Notes: generated by a model from the letters alone, not told the origin. Numbered from the stretch's first letter, positions 50,205 to 59,736 are shown. The stretch: 64,000 bases of DNA from Bacillus cabrialesii (GCF_004124315.2 NZ_CP096889.1:2277001-2341000); one strand, 5' to 3'. Translations and numbers: made by a program.

Positions 50205-50288
50205 AAGTAAGAGGAATAGGTGTTAAATTGATTAAATATAAAGATTGATCCATTTGTTCCACCAAGAACAATCTGGGAGGTTTTATTC

Positions 50289-50537
50289 ATGGCAAAGTAC
50301 ACAATCGTAGACAAAGATACATGTATTGCATGCGGCGCTTGCGGAGCTGCTGCACCAGACATTTACGATTACGATGATGAAGGCATCGCGTTCGTAACGC
50401 TTGATGAAAACAAAGGTGTTGTCGAAGTTCCTGAGGTACTGGAAGAAGATATGATTGACGCATTTGAAGGATGCCCTACTGATTCCATCAAAGTGGCGGA
50501 TGAGCCATTTGAAGGCGACCCGCTTAAATTTGAATAG
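50289..50537 (+). CDS. fer: [4Fe-4S] ferredoxin
   Basis: 82 residues, very acidic. One cluster: Cys12, Cys15, Cys18 in CIACGAC and Cys62 in GCPTDS. The second half, which holds another cluster in 2[4Fe-4S] ferredoxins, lacks its cysteines, as in other Bacillus monocluster ferredoxins. Small soluble electron carrier. Preceded by a GGGAGG site and a good promoter; monocistronic. Confidence 0.97.
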   Translation: MAKYTIVDKDTCIACGACGAAAPDIYDYDDEGIAFVTLDENKGVVEVPEVLEEDMIDAFEGCPTDSIKVADEPFEGDPLKFE

Positions 50538-50543
50538 AAGTAA

Positions 50544-50573
50544 CAAAAAAAGCTCCCCTGCGGGAGCTTTTTT
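50544..50573. terminator. Bidirectional terminator between fer and ribU
   Basis: AGCTCCC - CTGC - GGGAGCT with A runs on one side and T runs on the other. It serves the converging genes fer and ribU. Confidence 0.88.
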
Positions 50574-50575
50574 AT

Positions 50576-51148
50576 TTAATGGATATGAGCACTTCGCTGT
50601 TGTTCAATCCATGGCTTAAGCTTGATGAAAATAAGTGAGAATACAATCGTGATCACAATGCCTTTTATGACGTTAAACGGCAGGATACCAGCGACGACCG
50701 CTGTTTTCAGCGCACTGTCGGATAATGCCGGTGAATGTAAAAACCACGTGTATGCGGGAAGAATCAGAACATAATTTAAAATACTCATCAAAATGGTCAT
50801 CGCTGCAGTTCCCAAAAGCAGACTGACAGCTAATCCCTTTGCTGAGTTCAGCTTTTTAAATAAGAAAGCAGTCGGCAATATAAAGAGTGTTCCTGCGATA
50901 AAATTCGCAATTTGCCCTACAGGAACTCCAGCCATGCTTCCCTGAATGATATATTGAAGAACGTTTTTTATTGCTTCTACGGCAATACCCGCCAAAGGTC
51001 CGTAAATCAGAATAGCAATAATAGCGGGCACGTCGCTAAAATCAATTTTTAAATAATCCGGAAGACCCGGAAACGGGAAATTTAACAGCATCAAAACAAA
51101 TGCAATGCTGCTCAGCATACTGATCACAACTAATTTTTTTACTTTCAC
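50576..51148 (-). CDS. ribU: Riboflavin ECF transporter S component RibU
   Basis: 190 residues from GTG with AAGGAG eight bases upstream. About six membrane helices; matches YpaA/RibU, the substrate-binding subunit that captures riboflavin and works with the shared EcfAA'T module encoded elsewhere. The FMN riboswitch in its leader supports the assignment. Confidence 0.96.
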   Translation of the reverse strand: MKVKKLVVISMLSSIAFVLMLLNFPFPGLPDYLKIDFSDVPAIIAILIYGPLAGIAVEAIKNVLQYIIQGSMAGVPVGQIANFIAGTLFILPTAFLFKKLNSAKGLAVSLLLGTAAMTILMSILNYVLILPAYTWFLHSPALSDSALKTAVVAGILPFNVIKGIVITIVFSLIFIKLKPWIEQQRSAHIH

Positions 51149-51209
51149 TTCACTCTCTCCTTTTCGATCACATCTTACTCGAAAACGGAAAGGTTCTTTT
51201 CCAGCCAAT

Positions 51210-51240
51210 AAAAAAACCGCTTTGTGTATAAAAGCGGGGT
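51210..51240 (-). terminator. Attenuator terminator in the ribU leader
   Basis: Minus strand: CCGCTTT, 7-base loop, AAAGCGG, then seven T. It lies between the FMN riboswitch and ribU and is the likely expression platform: FMN binding permits this hairpin. Confidence 0.85.
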
Positions 51241-51300
51241 TTCGAAAATTAGGCTAGGCAAAGAAACGTTTGAAAATCCAATTTCAAAACGCTTATGAAC

Positions 51301-51432
51301 CTCCATCTTCTCCCATCCAGACTGTACTGTCGGCTCCGGAATCTCACCGAATCCTGCTGTAAAAACAGCTCGCGGGCTTAGAGCCATCGGCTCATCACCG
51401 CCGGTAGGGAATTTCACCCTGCCCCGAAGATT
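51301..51432 (-). ncRNA. FMN riboswitch (RFN element)
   Basis: The minus-strand RNA shows the conserved RFN parts in order: TTCGGGGCAGGG with GAAATTCCC, ACCGGCGGT, AGCCCGCGAGC, GGATTCGGTGAGATTCC, GAGCCGACAGT and AGTCTGGATGGGAGAAG. Together with the terminator behind it, it turns off ribU when FMN is plentiful. Confidence 0.96.
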
Positions 51433-51573
51433 GATCATATGAATTTAGTTCCATTATAAACGATAACTGGTTGGCTGTATAGAGAATTGCTTCAAATTAT
51501 ATATAACCCCTGAAATACTGTAAGAACATTGATTTATAGGCTTTCCTTTTATCCTTTACTGCGTCAATACACG

Positions 51574-51602
51574 TTGACACTCTATTGAGAATATGTTAAA
51601 TT
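51574..51602 (+). promoter_or_regulatory. Promoter of serA
   Basis: TTGACA, 17-base spacer, TAAATT preceded by TGT (extended -10); about 40 bases before the start codon. Confidence 0.72.
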
Positions 51603-51642
51603 ATCAGATATTTAGTTTGTCAATTTAGGAGGAAATCTAACG

Positions 51643-53220
51643 ATGTTTCGAGTATTGGTCTCAGACAAAATGAGCAACGACGGCTTACAGCCACTAATTG
51701 AATCAGACTTTATTGAAATCGTTCAAAAAAACGTAGCAGACGCAGAGGATGAATTACATACTTTTGATGCTCTTTTGGTGCGGAGCGCGACAAAAGTAAC
51801 AGAAGACCTTTTCAAAAAAATGACTTCTTTAAAAATTGTCGGCAGAGCCGGTGTCGGTGTAGATAATATCGACATTGACGAGGCGACTAAACACGGGGTA
51901 ATCGTGATTAACGCTCCAAACGGCAACACCATTTCGACAGCTGAGCATACATTTGCAATGATCTCTTCTTTAATGAGACATATCCCGCAGGCTAATATCT
52001 CAGTGAAATCCAGAGAGTGGAACCGCACAGCTTACGTCGGTTCAGAGCTTTACGGAAAAACGCTTGGGATTGTAGGATTAGGCCGAATCGGAAGCGAAAT
52101 TGCACAGCGTGCGAGAGCGTTCGGTATGACCGTTCACGTTTTTGATCCGTTTTTAACTGAAGAAAGAGCGAAAAAAATCGGCGTAAACAGCCGTACATTT
52201 GAAGAAGTGCTTGAAACCGCAGATATCATCACGGTGCACACGCCTTTAACAAAAGAAACAAAAGGCTTATTGAATAAAGAAACAATTGCAAAAACGAAAA
52301 AAGGTGTTCGCTTAATTAACTGTGCGCGAGGCGGTATTATCGATGAAGCAGCACTTCTCGAAGCTTTGGAAAGCGGGCATGTTGCCGGTGCGGCGCTTGA
52401 CGTTTTTGAAGTTGAACCGCCTGTTGACAATAAACTCGTTGACCATCCATTAGTCATTGCCACTCCTCACTTGGGAGCATCAACTAAAGAAGCTCAGTTA
52501 AATGTCGCGGCTCAAGTGTCAGAAGAAGTGCTGCAGTTCGCAAAAGGTCTTCCTGTCATGTCTGCTATCAACCTTCCTGCCATGACAAAAGATGAGTTCG
52601 CTAAGATTAAGCCTTACCATCAAATCGCAGGAAAAATTGGCAGCCTAGTTTCCCAATGCATGAAAGAGCCGGTACAGGATGTTGCCATTCAATACGAAGG
52701 CACAATTGCCAAGCTTGAAACATCGTTTATTACAAAAAGCCTTCTGTCAGGCTTCTTAAAACCGCGTGTTGACTCAACTGTTAACGAAGTCAATGCCGGA
52801 GGTGTCGCAAAAGAACGCGGCATCAGCTTCAGTGAAAAAATTTCCTCTTCTGAATCTGGATACGATAACTGTATCAGCGTAAAAGTGACGGGAGACCGCA
52901 GCACCTTTACTGTAACGGCAACGTATATTCCTCATTTCGGAGAGCGTATTGTCGAGATCAACGGATTTAATATCGATTTTTATCCGACAGGTCACTTGGT
53001 ATATATCCAGCATCAGGATACAACAGGTGTCATCGGTCGAGTTGGACGTATTCTCGGAGATAACGATATTAACATTGCAACCATGCAGGTTGGCCGTAAA
53101 GAAAAAGGCGGAGAAGCCATCATGATGCTTTCCTTTGACAGACATCTTGAAGATAAAATTGTGAAAGAACTAACAGATATTCCTGATATTGTGTCTGTAA
53201 AGCTCATTGATCTTCCATAA
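51643..53220 (+). CDS. serA: D-3-phosphoglycerate dehydrogenase
   Basis: 525 residues. First step of serine synthesis. The NAD loop GLGRIGSEIA is near 147-156; the catalytic Arg is in NCARGGIID, and the His follows in TPHLGAST with the Glu between them. The enzyme is the long form: after residue ~310 comes an ASB (allosteric substrate-binding) domain and then a C-terminal ACT domain (HQDTTGVIGRVG) for serine feedback. Strong AGGAGG site. Monocistronic and convergent with aroC. Confidence 0.97.
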   Translation: MFRVLVSDKMSNDGLQPLIESDFIEIVQKNVADAEDELHTFDALLVRSATKVTEDLFKKMTSLKIVGRAGVGVDNIDIDEATKHGVIVINAPNGNTISTAEHTFAMISSLMRHIPQANISVKSREWNRTAYVGSELYGKTLGIVGLGRIGSEIAQRARAFGMTVHVFDPFLTEERAKKIGVNSRTFEEVLETADIITVHTPLTKETKGLLNKETIAKTKKGVRLINCARGGIIDEAALLEALESGHVAGAALDVFEVEPPVDNKLVDHPLVIATPHLGASTKEAQLNVAAQVSEEVLQFAKGLPVMSAINLPAMTKDEFAKIKPYHQIAGKIGSLVSQCMKEPVQDVAIQYEGTIAKLETSFITKSLLSGFLKPRVDSTVNEVNAGGVAKERGISFSEKISSSESGYDNCISVKVTGDRSTFTVTATYIPHFGERIVEINGFNIDFYPTGHLVYIQHQDTTGVIGRVGRILGDNDINIATMQVGRKEKGGEAIMMLSFDRHLEDKIVKELTDIPDIVSVKLIDLP

Positions 53221-53224
53221 TCCT

Positions 53225-53259
53225 AAAAAAACTCAAGCTTTATAAGCTTGAGTTTTTTA
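53225..53259. terminator. Bidirectional terminator between serA and aroC
   Basis: ACTCAAGCTT - TAT - AAGCTTGAGT, a 10-bp perfect stem with A run before and T run after; shared by the two converging genes. Confidence 0.9.
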
Positions 53260-53264
53260 TTATT

Positions 53265-54032
53265 CTATTTTCGTGTGTTTTTGTGCAAAATCTCTAAGAC
53301 ATTCCTCAGCTCAGAAACAGGTATTTGACCAGGTGCCGATGCTTCTTCTCCTGCGCCGAAAGTACAAGCTGATCCAAAAACCTCACCGCTAAGCCTGCTG
53401 ACCAGACCTGTTGCAGCCATTGACATTGTAATGATTGGACGGTCTGCATATTTTGTTTTCATTGTATACGTCGCATCAAGCAGTGTTAAGAGGTCTTCTG
53501 TATCATTCGGCATGACAGCTATTTTGGGGATATGCGCCCCTAAATCCTGCATTTTCCGAAGTCTCGAAAGAATCTCACTTTTCGCAGGTGTTTTCTCAAA
53601 ATCATGATTTGACATCACCACATAAACATTGTTTTCCTCCGCCAAGGATACTAACGCTTTCACATTTGCATCTCCTGAAAATAATTCAATGTCAATAAGA
53701 TCGATGTCTTTTGTTTGGACTGCCGCTTCCAGCAAAGCAAGATAGGAACTTTCGTCCATTTCCATGCTCCCGCCCTCTTTATGGGTTCTGAATGTAAATA
53801 GAAACAGCTTGTCCGCTAATGATTCCCGCAGCTTAGAAATCATCTGTGTGACGGCTTCTCTGTCATTAGCTTTTTCAAATACGTCGACTCGCCACTCCAC
53901 AATATCCGGATTCAGTAATTTTATTGCCTCTGCTTCATTCAGAATTTGTTTTTCCGTCTTGCCCATCAGCGGAACGATGATTTTCGGCATCCCTTCACCG
54001 ATGGAAACTCCTTTGATTGTTAACACGTTCAC
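53265..54032 (-). CDS. aroC: 3-dehydroquinate dehydratase, type I
   Basis: 255 residues from a GTG start. Dehydrates 3-dehydroquinate to 3-dehydroshikimate. The Schiff-base Lys lies in HIPKIAVMPN (about 170) and the catalytic His in VVMSNHDF (about 143); EWRVDVFE and FTFRTHKEGG bind substrate. It complements the supraoperon enzymes, which start with aroB and lack this step. In B. subtilis naming aroC is the dehydratase (aroD elsewhere). Confidence 0.95.
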   Translation of the reverse strand: MNVLTIKGVSIGEGMPKIIVPLMGKTEKQILNEAEAIKLLNPDIVEWRVDVFEKANDREAVTQMISKLRESLADKLFLFTFRTHKEGGSMEMDESSYLALLEAAVQTKDIDLIDIELFSGDANVKALVSLAEENNVYVVMSNHDFEKTPAKSEILSRLRKMQDLGAHIPKIAVMPNDTEDLLTLLDATYTMKTKYADRPIITMSMAATGLVSRLSGEVFGSACTFGAGEEASAPGQIPVSELRNVLEILHKNTRK

Positions 54033-54144
54033 TCATCTCAAATCCTTTCAATCGTTACCTTGTTTTATTATACACGCACAACTTTTTTTTGAAAATTTTT
54101 ATTATATGAAAACAAACTAAAAAAAGAGCCTGAAGGGGCCCATT

Positions 54145-55248
54145 TTAGTTTAAGAAAATCGGATTTGGAGCAGCCGGTACCGGAATAGCATCTGATACGT
54201 CATATCTGCCGATTTTGTTTGTTCTGGTTTCCGTAAAGGTCACTTCTGTAAAACCAAACTCTTTTGCTGTTAACAGAAGACCCTCAATCATTAAAATACT
54301 CGCAATAGAATCCTCAACTTCTGATTCCTTTGAGAAGCGGACATATAAGTGCTTCTGTTTCTTCGTTACAGAATGGATAGTCCCCGCTTGAATAAGAGGT
54401 GCTGTATCTTCTTGGCTGCTCGATTCCATTTCTTTAATCGCTTCTTTGACCGTATCAAATGTTTTTTCTGACGGAATGAGAAAGTTTCCTTGTTCATTTT
54501 TGTACAAGTAGTAAGCTCTTCTCGACTGTTTGGGAATCGATATTTCTGTAAAAGTCCCATATGAACCAATACGAACGCCACTCTCATTTTGTTCCGATAA
54601 AAATTTTATTTTTTCATATGGGCTCCATTTTAAGGATTCTTTCAGCAATTTTTTTAACAGTGTATCATCTTTTAAAGAAAAAGCCGTAACTGGCTGATGG
54701 ACCTGTATACTTAATTCCTTCTGCTTTGGTTTTTCCTTTATCTCTAGTTCATCTATGAAGGATGGAATCGTAATGGCATGATCCAAGATATCCAATTCAC
54801 TACTTACAGACAGCATGTCCTGGATCGTTTGGTCTGCATTTGTTTTTTGGATGCTGACGGGTATAATTGTGGATGTTTCGGCATCAGCAATCGCCACAGT
54901 GATGTAATTGTCCTGTTCCTTTTCAGGAACAACATACGATGTCTGATCCAGGGATGATGCAGCTTTTGGGCTGTCTGCTGTCTCAGTTTTCGCAACAGCG
55001 TTCTCTTGGGACGCTTCTTTTTGTTGAGGCTGTGCCTGATCAAAGAATTGAGGAGAAATAATGAAGGCGATATAAACCGCAATTGCAGTGGCACATGCGG
55101 GGCCAATCCACCTAACAGCGGGCTTTTTTTTGCTATTTGCCATCGTCAGCCGCTTGTAAATATCCTGAGGCGAACGATGGTCTTTAACTGCCGGAAGTTG
55201 ATTTAACAACTCCTTTATCTGTTCTTCGTTCCATTCTGACTTCATCAT
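54145..55248 (-). CDS. rsiX: Anti-sigma-X factor RsiX
   Basis: 367 residues. A short cytoplasmic N-terminal region (to ~45) that should hold SigX, one membrane segment (about 48-67), an acidic/Gln-rich extracytoplasmic linker and a C-terminal GerMN-like domain. Starts 65 bases inside the 3' end of sigX with AGGAG upstream, so the pair is translationally coupled, as usual for ECF sigma/anti-sigma pairs. Confidence 0.94.
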   Translation of the reverse strand: MMKSEWNEEQIKELLNQLPAVKDHRSPQDIYKRLTMANSKKKPAVRWIGPACATAIAVYIAFIISPQFFDQAQPQQKEASQENAVAKTETADSPKAASSLDQTSYVVPEKEQDNYITVAIADAETSTIIPVSIQKTNADQTIQDMLSVSSELDILDHAITIPSFIDELEIKEKPKQKELSIQVHQPVTAFSLKDDTLLKKLLKESLKWSPYEKIKFLSEQNESGVRIGSYGTFTEISIPKQSRRAYYLYKNEQGNFLIPSEKTFDTVKEAIKEMESSSQEDTAPLIQAGTIHSVTKKQKHLYVRFSKESEVEDSIASILMIEGLLLTAKEFGFTEVTFTETRTNKIGRYDVSDAIPVPAAPNPIFLN

Positions 55249-55768
55249 CCATTAGCTCCTCCCTCAAAAGCTCCATATGTTTCCGAAGTACTTTGAGTCC
55301 CCTGTGTTGGGTCGTTTTTACTTTGCTTTCCGAGAAGCGCAGAGCATTGGCTGTTTCCTGAATTGAATATCCCTGAATAAACCGCAAGATAATCACAGCT
55401 CTTTGATCGATCGTACATTGATCAAGGGCAGCATAAATTTCACGGACATTTTCATGTTGAACCGCAAGTTCGTCCGGAAGCAATTGCTGATCTCTGACAT
55501 CCTGTGTATCCCAGTCAAATGTGCCGAGTATACGCTGTCTGATCGTCTGCTGTTTACGGAACCAGTCGATCGCAACATGGCGTGCGATCGACAAAAGCCA
55601 TGTTTTTTCACTGCTTCTTCCTTCAAACGTATGATAAGAATTCAATACCCGGATATAAACCTCTTGAAGAAGATCTTCCGCCTGGCTTTTATCCTTTACC
55701 ATATAAAATAAAAATTGGTATAAATCTTGATGATATGTATCATATAACAATTGAAAGGTTTCTTCCAT
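55184..55768 (-). CDS. sigX: ECF sigma factor SigX
   Basis: 194 residues with sigma region 2 (LYQFLFYMVKDKSQAEDLLQEVYIRV, about 15-40) and region 4 (ILRFIQGYSIQETANALRFSESKVKTTQHRGLKVL, about 130-165). Controls genes that modify cell-envelope charge. Autoregulated: a fitting SigX promoter lies just upstream. Followed by its antagonist rsiX in an overlapping arrangement. Confidence 0.96.
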   Translation of the reverse strand: MEETFQLLYDTYHQDLYQFLFYMVKDKSQAEDLLQEVYIRVLNSYHTFEGRSSEKTWLLSIARHVAIDWFRKQQTIRQRILGTFDWDTQDVRDQQLLPDELAVQHENVREIYAALDQCTIDQRAVIILRFIQGYSIQETANALRFSESKVKTTQHRGLKVLRKHMELLREELMDDEVRMERRTDKGVVKSTSGS

Positions 55769-55793
55769 TTGAAACCCCTCCGTTCACTTTTTT

Positions 55794-55820
55794 GTCGTAT
55801 TAATAGCTTGAAAAGTTACA
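55794..55820 (-). promoter_or_regulatory. SigX-type autoregulatory promoter of sigX
   Basis: Minus strand: TGTAAC, 17 bases, CGAC, the ECF-type consensus known for SigX. About 30 bases before the start codon. A sigma-A-like TATAGT box is also seen just upstream. Confidence 0.75.
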
Positions 55821-55900
55821 TTACAACTATATTACGAGAAACTGGAATTTGGAAGGGAATTTATATTAACATATCCTTAAATTTTATTAATATTGGCTTT

Positions 55901-55932
55901 TAAAAAAACACCCGCTCGATTAGCGGGTGTTT
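55901..55932 (-). terminator. Terminator of resABCDE
   Basis: Minus strand: ACACCCGCT, 5-base loop, AGCGGGTGT, then seven T; 40 bases past the resE stop and before the sigX promoter. Confidence 0.87.
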
Positions 55933-55971
55933 CTTATGGAACAAGATTCTTCGGCAAATTCAGACCGGATT

Positions 55972-57741
55972 TTATGGTTTTGTCGGAATATAAAATGTAA
56001 ATGTCGTCCCTTTATCCATTCGGCTGTGCACCGTAATCGATCCGTTATGGGCTTCTACGATATTTTTAACGATAGCCAGCCCAAGCCCTGTTCCTGCTCT
56101 GCCTCTTGTCCGCGCTTTATCTGCCTTATAGAACCTCTCAAAGATAAATGGCAGATCTTCTTCCGGTATACCTGATCCAGAGTCTTTGATATCAATTTTC
56201 AATCCATCCTTAACAGAATGGACTGCAATGGAAACACTGCCCTCGGATGATGTATGCCGCAGCGCGTTATCGATCAAGTTGGTAAATACCTGCTCCATCT
56301 TGTCTTCATCAAACATAAACTCCTCTTCTGTGAGAGAAATGTCTTGATGTAAAGTAATATTTTTTTCTTTCGCAACACCGGAAAATTTCCGAATGATTTT
56401 CTCTAAAAATTCATTGACATTGATTTTCTCATAATGCAAGCCTGTATGGCCTGATTCCATTCGGGCTAAATCAAGCAAGTCATTGACTAAGCGGCCCATT
56501 CGCAGCGATTCGTCATAAATGATTTGAGCAATTTCTTTCCGGTCTTCTTCAGAGCTTGCAATGTCATCGACAATCGCTTCACTATATCCCTGAAGCATAG
56601 AGATCGGTGTTCTCAGTTCATGGCTGACATTTGCGATGAAGTCCTCCCGCAGCTTATCAAGGCGGCGTTCTTCAGTCATATCGCGCAGCACTGCAACCGC
56701 TCCTCTGACATGCGATTCCGCATAAAGCGGCGACATCAAGAGCACCCATGATCTGCCTTGCAGCGTCATCTCAATCATTTGTTCTTTCTCAGTGCCGACA
56801 GCGTTTTGGAACAGCTCTTTTGCTTCAGGCGGAAGATTATCGCCTTCTTTGATATTCATGTTCTGCTCATAATACCAAGCCTGAAGAAAACGTTCAGCCG
56901 GAGGGTTTGTCACAAGGATTGTACCATCAATATTAATGGTGATGACCCCGTCGGCCATACTGCTCAAAATGTTAGAAAGCTGCTCTTTTTCTTGATTGAG
57001 CGCATTAATATGAAAGTTAAGCTGCCGTCCCATTTGATTAAAAGCGGTTGCCAGTTCACCGATTTCATCCTGGGTTAAAATCGGGATTTTTGTATCGAAC
57101 TTACCTTTCGCCAAATCCTGTGCGCCTTCTCTCATTTTTCGAAGCGGGTAAGTGACCCTGCTTGATAAAAAGAAAGCGAAAAACGTGGTCAGTACAATCG
57201 CAATCCCCGCGGCCAGAAAAATATAGCGTGTTGTATGTTTTGTTGTATCTTTAACAGCAAGCAAAGACTGAGATAAAAAGACCATGCCTTTCTTTCCGTC
57301 TTTTTCATACGGGACACCTACAATCAGACGTTCATTATCCGTGTCTTTATCGCTCAGTCCTGTTCGCTTGCTTACTTTTTTATGGTTTTGGAGAGCTTTA
57401 TTTAAGTCTTTGTCATGCTGTATTTGCTCAACCGTAATGGACGACAGGCGATTTTTATCATTCGGAGAATACCAGTATTTTTTCTCATCCTGAATGATGG
57501 CAATGCTTGTTAAGTTATCAGCGAGCTCCCAAGTGATTGATCTTGCCAGTGCCTGGTCCTCGTGATTTTCTATGATGACAGCAACTTTATTCGCAAGCTG
57601 TGTTAAATCATTCTCAGCTTCTTCCACATGGTAATTCTCAATAAACTCCAGCAAAAGAACCGTTAAAATGAACAATACGATCAAAACGAGTGAAAGGATC
57701 GTAAACCACAGCTTGCCTACTACGCTTTTCCAAAATTTCAT
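55972..57741 (-). CDS. resE: Sensor histidine kinase ResE
   Basis: 589 residues. Two membrane helices (about 11-32 and 172-192) enclose an extracytoplasmic sensor; then HAMP (about 193-245), PAS (about 255-360), and a kinase core with the phosphoacceptor His374 in NVSHELRTP and ATP-binding N, G1 and G2 boxes (NLIDNALRHTS, DSGSGI, GTGLGLAI). Senses oxygen limitation and nitric oxide through its PAS region and phosphorylates ResD. Overlaps resD by ATGA. Confidence 0.96.
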   Translation of the reverse strand: MKFWKSVVGKLWFTILSLVLIVLFILTVLLLEFIENYHVEEAENDLTQLANKVAVIIENHEDQALARSITWELADNLTSIAIIQDEKKYWYSPNDKNRLSSITVEQIQHDKDLNKALQNHKKVSKRTGLSDKDTDNERLIVGVPYEKDGKKGMVFLSQSLLAVKDTTKHTTRYIFLAAGIAIVLTTFFAFFLSSRVTYPLRKMREGAQDLAKGKFDTKIPILTQDEIGELATAFNQMGRQLNFHINALNQEKEQLSNILSSMADGVITINIDGTILVTNPPAERFLQAWYYEQNMNIKEGDNLPPEAKELFQNAVGTEKEQMIEMTLQGRSWVLLMSPLYAESHVRGAVAVLRDMTEERRLDKLREDFIANVSHELRTPISMLQGYSEAIVDDIASSEEDRKEIAQIIYDESLRMGRLVNDLLDLARMESGHTGLHYEKINVNEFLEKIIRKFSGVAKEKNITLHQDISLTEEEFMFDEDKMEQVFTNLIDNALRHTSSEGSVSIAVHSVKDGLKIDIKDSGSGIPEEDLPFIFERFYKADKARTRGRAGTGLGLAIVKNIVEAHNGSITVHSRMDKGTTFTFYIPTKP

Positions 57742-58460
57742 TCAGCGCCTACCTCAAACTTATAGCCTACACCCCATACGGTGACAATTTTTTTCGCAGC
57801 TTCCGGCGATACTTTGTTCAGCTTCTCTCTCAGGCGTTTGACGTGAGTATCCACTGTCCGCAGGTCACCAAAAAACTCATACTGCCATACTTCTTTCAGA
57901 AGCTTTTCCCGGTCATACACTTTGTCAGGCGTTTTCGCTAAGAAGTATAAGAGCTCATACTCTTTTGGCGTCAGGCTGACTTCTGTTCCGTCAGCCGTTA
58001 CGCGGTGGGCATCATGGTCAATGGACAGATGTGAAAACACGAGCACGTTTTTCGTCGGTGTATTGGCATTGAAATAAGAGGTTTGGGACGCTCTTCTCAA
58101 AAGGGCTTTTACCCGCAGCACGACTTCTCTCGGACTGAACGGCTTGACAATATAATCATCAGTTCCCGCTTCAAACCCCTGCACCCGGTTGGCTTCTTCT
58201 CCTTTTGCGGTCAGCATGATGATTGGTGTCGCTTTTTTTTCCCGAACTTGACGGCACACTTCAATTCCGTCAGTCCCCGGCATCATCAGGTCAAGCAAGA
58301 TTAAGTCATAATTGGCCTCAAGCCCTTTGGCAATGGCTTCATCACCATTTTCCGCTTCGTCTATGACATAATTTTCACGTTCAAGGTACATTCTTAAAAG
58401 GCGGCGAATTCTGGCTTCGTCATCAACTACTAATATTTTGGTTTCGTTCATTTGGTCCAT
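57738..58460 (-). CDS. resD: Response regulator ResD
   Basis: 240 residues, OmpR/PhoB type. Receiver with phosphoacceptor Asp57 (ILLDLMMPG), acidic pair VVDDE near 12-14, Lys in VKPFSPRE; C-terminal winged helix (TPKEYELLYFLAKTP, RTVDTHVKRLREKL). Turns on aerobic and anaerobic respiration genes including resA and, in B. subtilis, qcr and cta genes. A gap of 81 bases before it can hold its own promoter. Confidence 0.96.
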   Translation of the reverse strand: MDQMNETKILVVDDEARIRRLLRMYLERENYVIDEAENGDEAIAKGLEANYDLILLDLMMPGTDGIEVCRQVREKKATPIIMLTAKGEEANRVQGFEAGTDDYIVKPFSPREVVLRVKALLRRASQTSYFNANTPTKNVLVFSHLSIDHDAHRVTADGTEVSLTPKEYELLYFLAKTPDKVYDREKLLKEVWQYEFFGDLRTVDTHVKRLREKLNKVSPEAAKKIVTVWGVGYKFEVGAE

Positions 58461-58541
58461 CGTTTTCCCCCTGCTTTCCTTCTGTTACTTTCATTTTATC
58501 AAATCGTGAGAAAGTTTGAGAACTGTGTCGCTTTCTAAGGA

Positions 58542-59717
58542 CTATGCATAAGAATGAAGTCCGGCAAGCACTAGATTTACGAATATTAAATTAAACATAA
58601 TAATAGCAAAACCGATTACGGCCAGCCAGGCTGATTTCTCACCATGCCAGCCTCTTGACAGTCTTAAATGTAAATAAGCGGCATAGAACAAAAACGTGAT
58701 CAGCGCCCATACTTCCTTCGGATCCCAGCCCCAAAATCTAGTCCAAGCGAGCTGAGCCCAAATCATCGCAAAGATCAGCGCGCCGAGCGTAAAGATTGGA
58801 AACCCAATTGATACGGCCCTGTACCCAACCTCATCCACCAGATCAAGATTGACGTTTTTCACCAGCGGATGTAATAGGGCGCTGATTCTTTTTCTAATGA
58901 TCAGACGAAGAGCGCCGTACAAAACTAACCCTGCTCCAAATGACCAAATGACGGTGTTCACCTTTCTGCCTGAGAAAAGAGCGGGAAGCTCGGCAAGCGG
59001 CTCCATACGCCCTTCAGTCAAAAGCTCTCCCCCATGCGGGCCGACAAGCGCAGGCATTTCGTACACCATCACGCTTTTTTCTTTATTTTTATCCACCCAG
59101 TTAAACTCCGCTTCATAGCCTGCAAAACGAAATGCCGATGTGATGACAATAAAGGCGACAGTTGTGACCAGGATAAACATAATCGCTTCAAGCCAGAACG
59201 TTTTTTTGCCTGGTTTTGTCTGGTCTACATGCTTCAAAAGAAAGATGACACCTGCTACAAAACTGATAGCAAGTATAGCTTGCCCTAGCGCGGCCGTTGT
59301 TACGTGAATATACAGCCAATTGCTCTGCAGCGACGGGATTAAGGGCGAGATATCCGTCGGAAACATGCTGGCGTAAGCAATCAGCAATAAAGCGATTGAC
59401 AGCGTAAACAAGCCTAATGATGGCAATCTGTAGATAAAATAAAGAATAATAAACGCCAAAACAAGCATCATGCCAAAGGCGGTGGTGAATTCAAACATAT
59501 TGCTGACAGGCGCATGGCCGCTGGCAGCCCACCTTGTGATGAAATAACACAGGTGGCAGAGAAAACCGATAATAGAAAGGGCGATCCCAATATTGGCCCA
59601 TCGGTTTGGCCTGCCCTTTTTATCTTTATTTCCGCGTATGGCCCCGCCGAAAATCGGGACAGCGATTAAATACACAAGAAAGGCCGCATAAAGAAAATTT
59701 CCGCTCAGCTCTGCCAT
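58542..59717 (-). CDS. resC: Cytochrome c assembly protein ResC (CcsA/CcsB family)
   Basis: 391 residues, about eight membrane helices. Carries the tryptophan-rich heme-handling WWD motif (FWGWDPKEVWALITF, about 327-341) and conserved histidines in flanking helices. With ResB it moves heme outward and attaches it to apocytochromes c such as QcrC. Between resB and resD. Confidence 0.94.
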   Translation of the reverse strand: MAELSGNFLYAAFLVYLIAVPIFGGAIRGNKDKKGRPNRWANIGIALSIIGFLCHLCYFITRWAASGHAPVSNMFEFTTAFGMMLVLAFIILYFIYRLPSLGLFTLSIALLLIAYASMFPTDISPLIPSLQSNWLYIHVTTAALGQAILAISFVAGVIFLLKHVDQTKPGKKTFWLEAIMFILVTTVAFIVITSAFRFAGYEAEFNWVDKNKEKSVMVYEMPALVGPHGGELLTEGRMEPLAELPALFSGRKVNTVIWSFGAGLVLYGALRLIIRKRISALLHPLVKNVNLDLVDEVGYRAVSIGFPIFTLGALIFAMIWAQLAWTRFWGWDPKEVWALITFLFYAAYLHLRLSRGWHGEKSAWLAVIGFAIIMFNLIFVNLVLAGLHSYA

Positions 59718-59736
59718 GACATCACTCCCTTTTCGC

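Noticed and set aside
51175..51438. 87-codon minus-strand ORF before ribU
   Set aside because: It runs through the FMN riboswitch and its terminator; the sequence is explained by conserved RNA structure.
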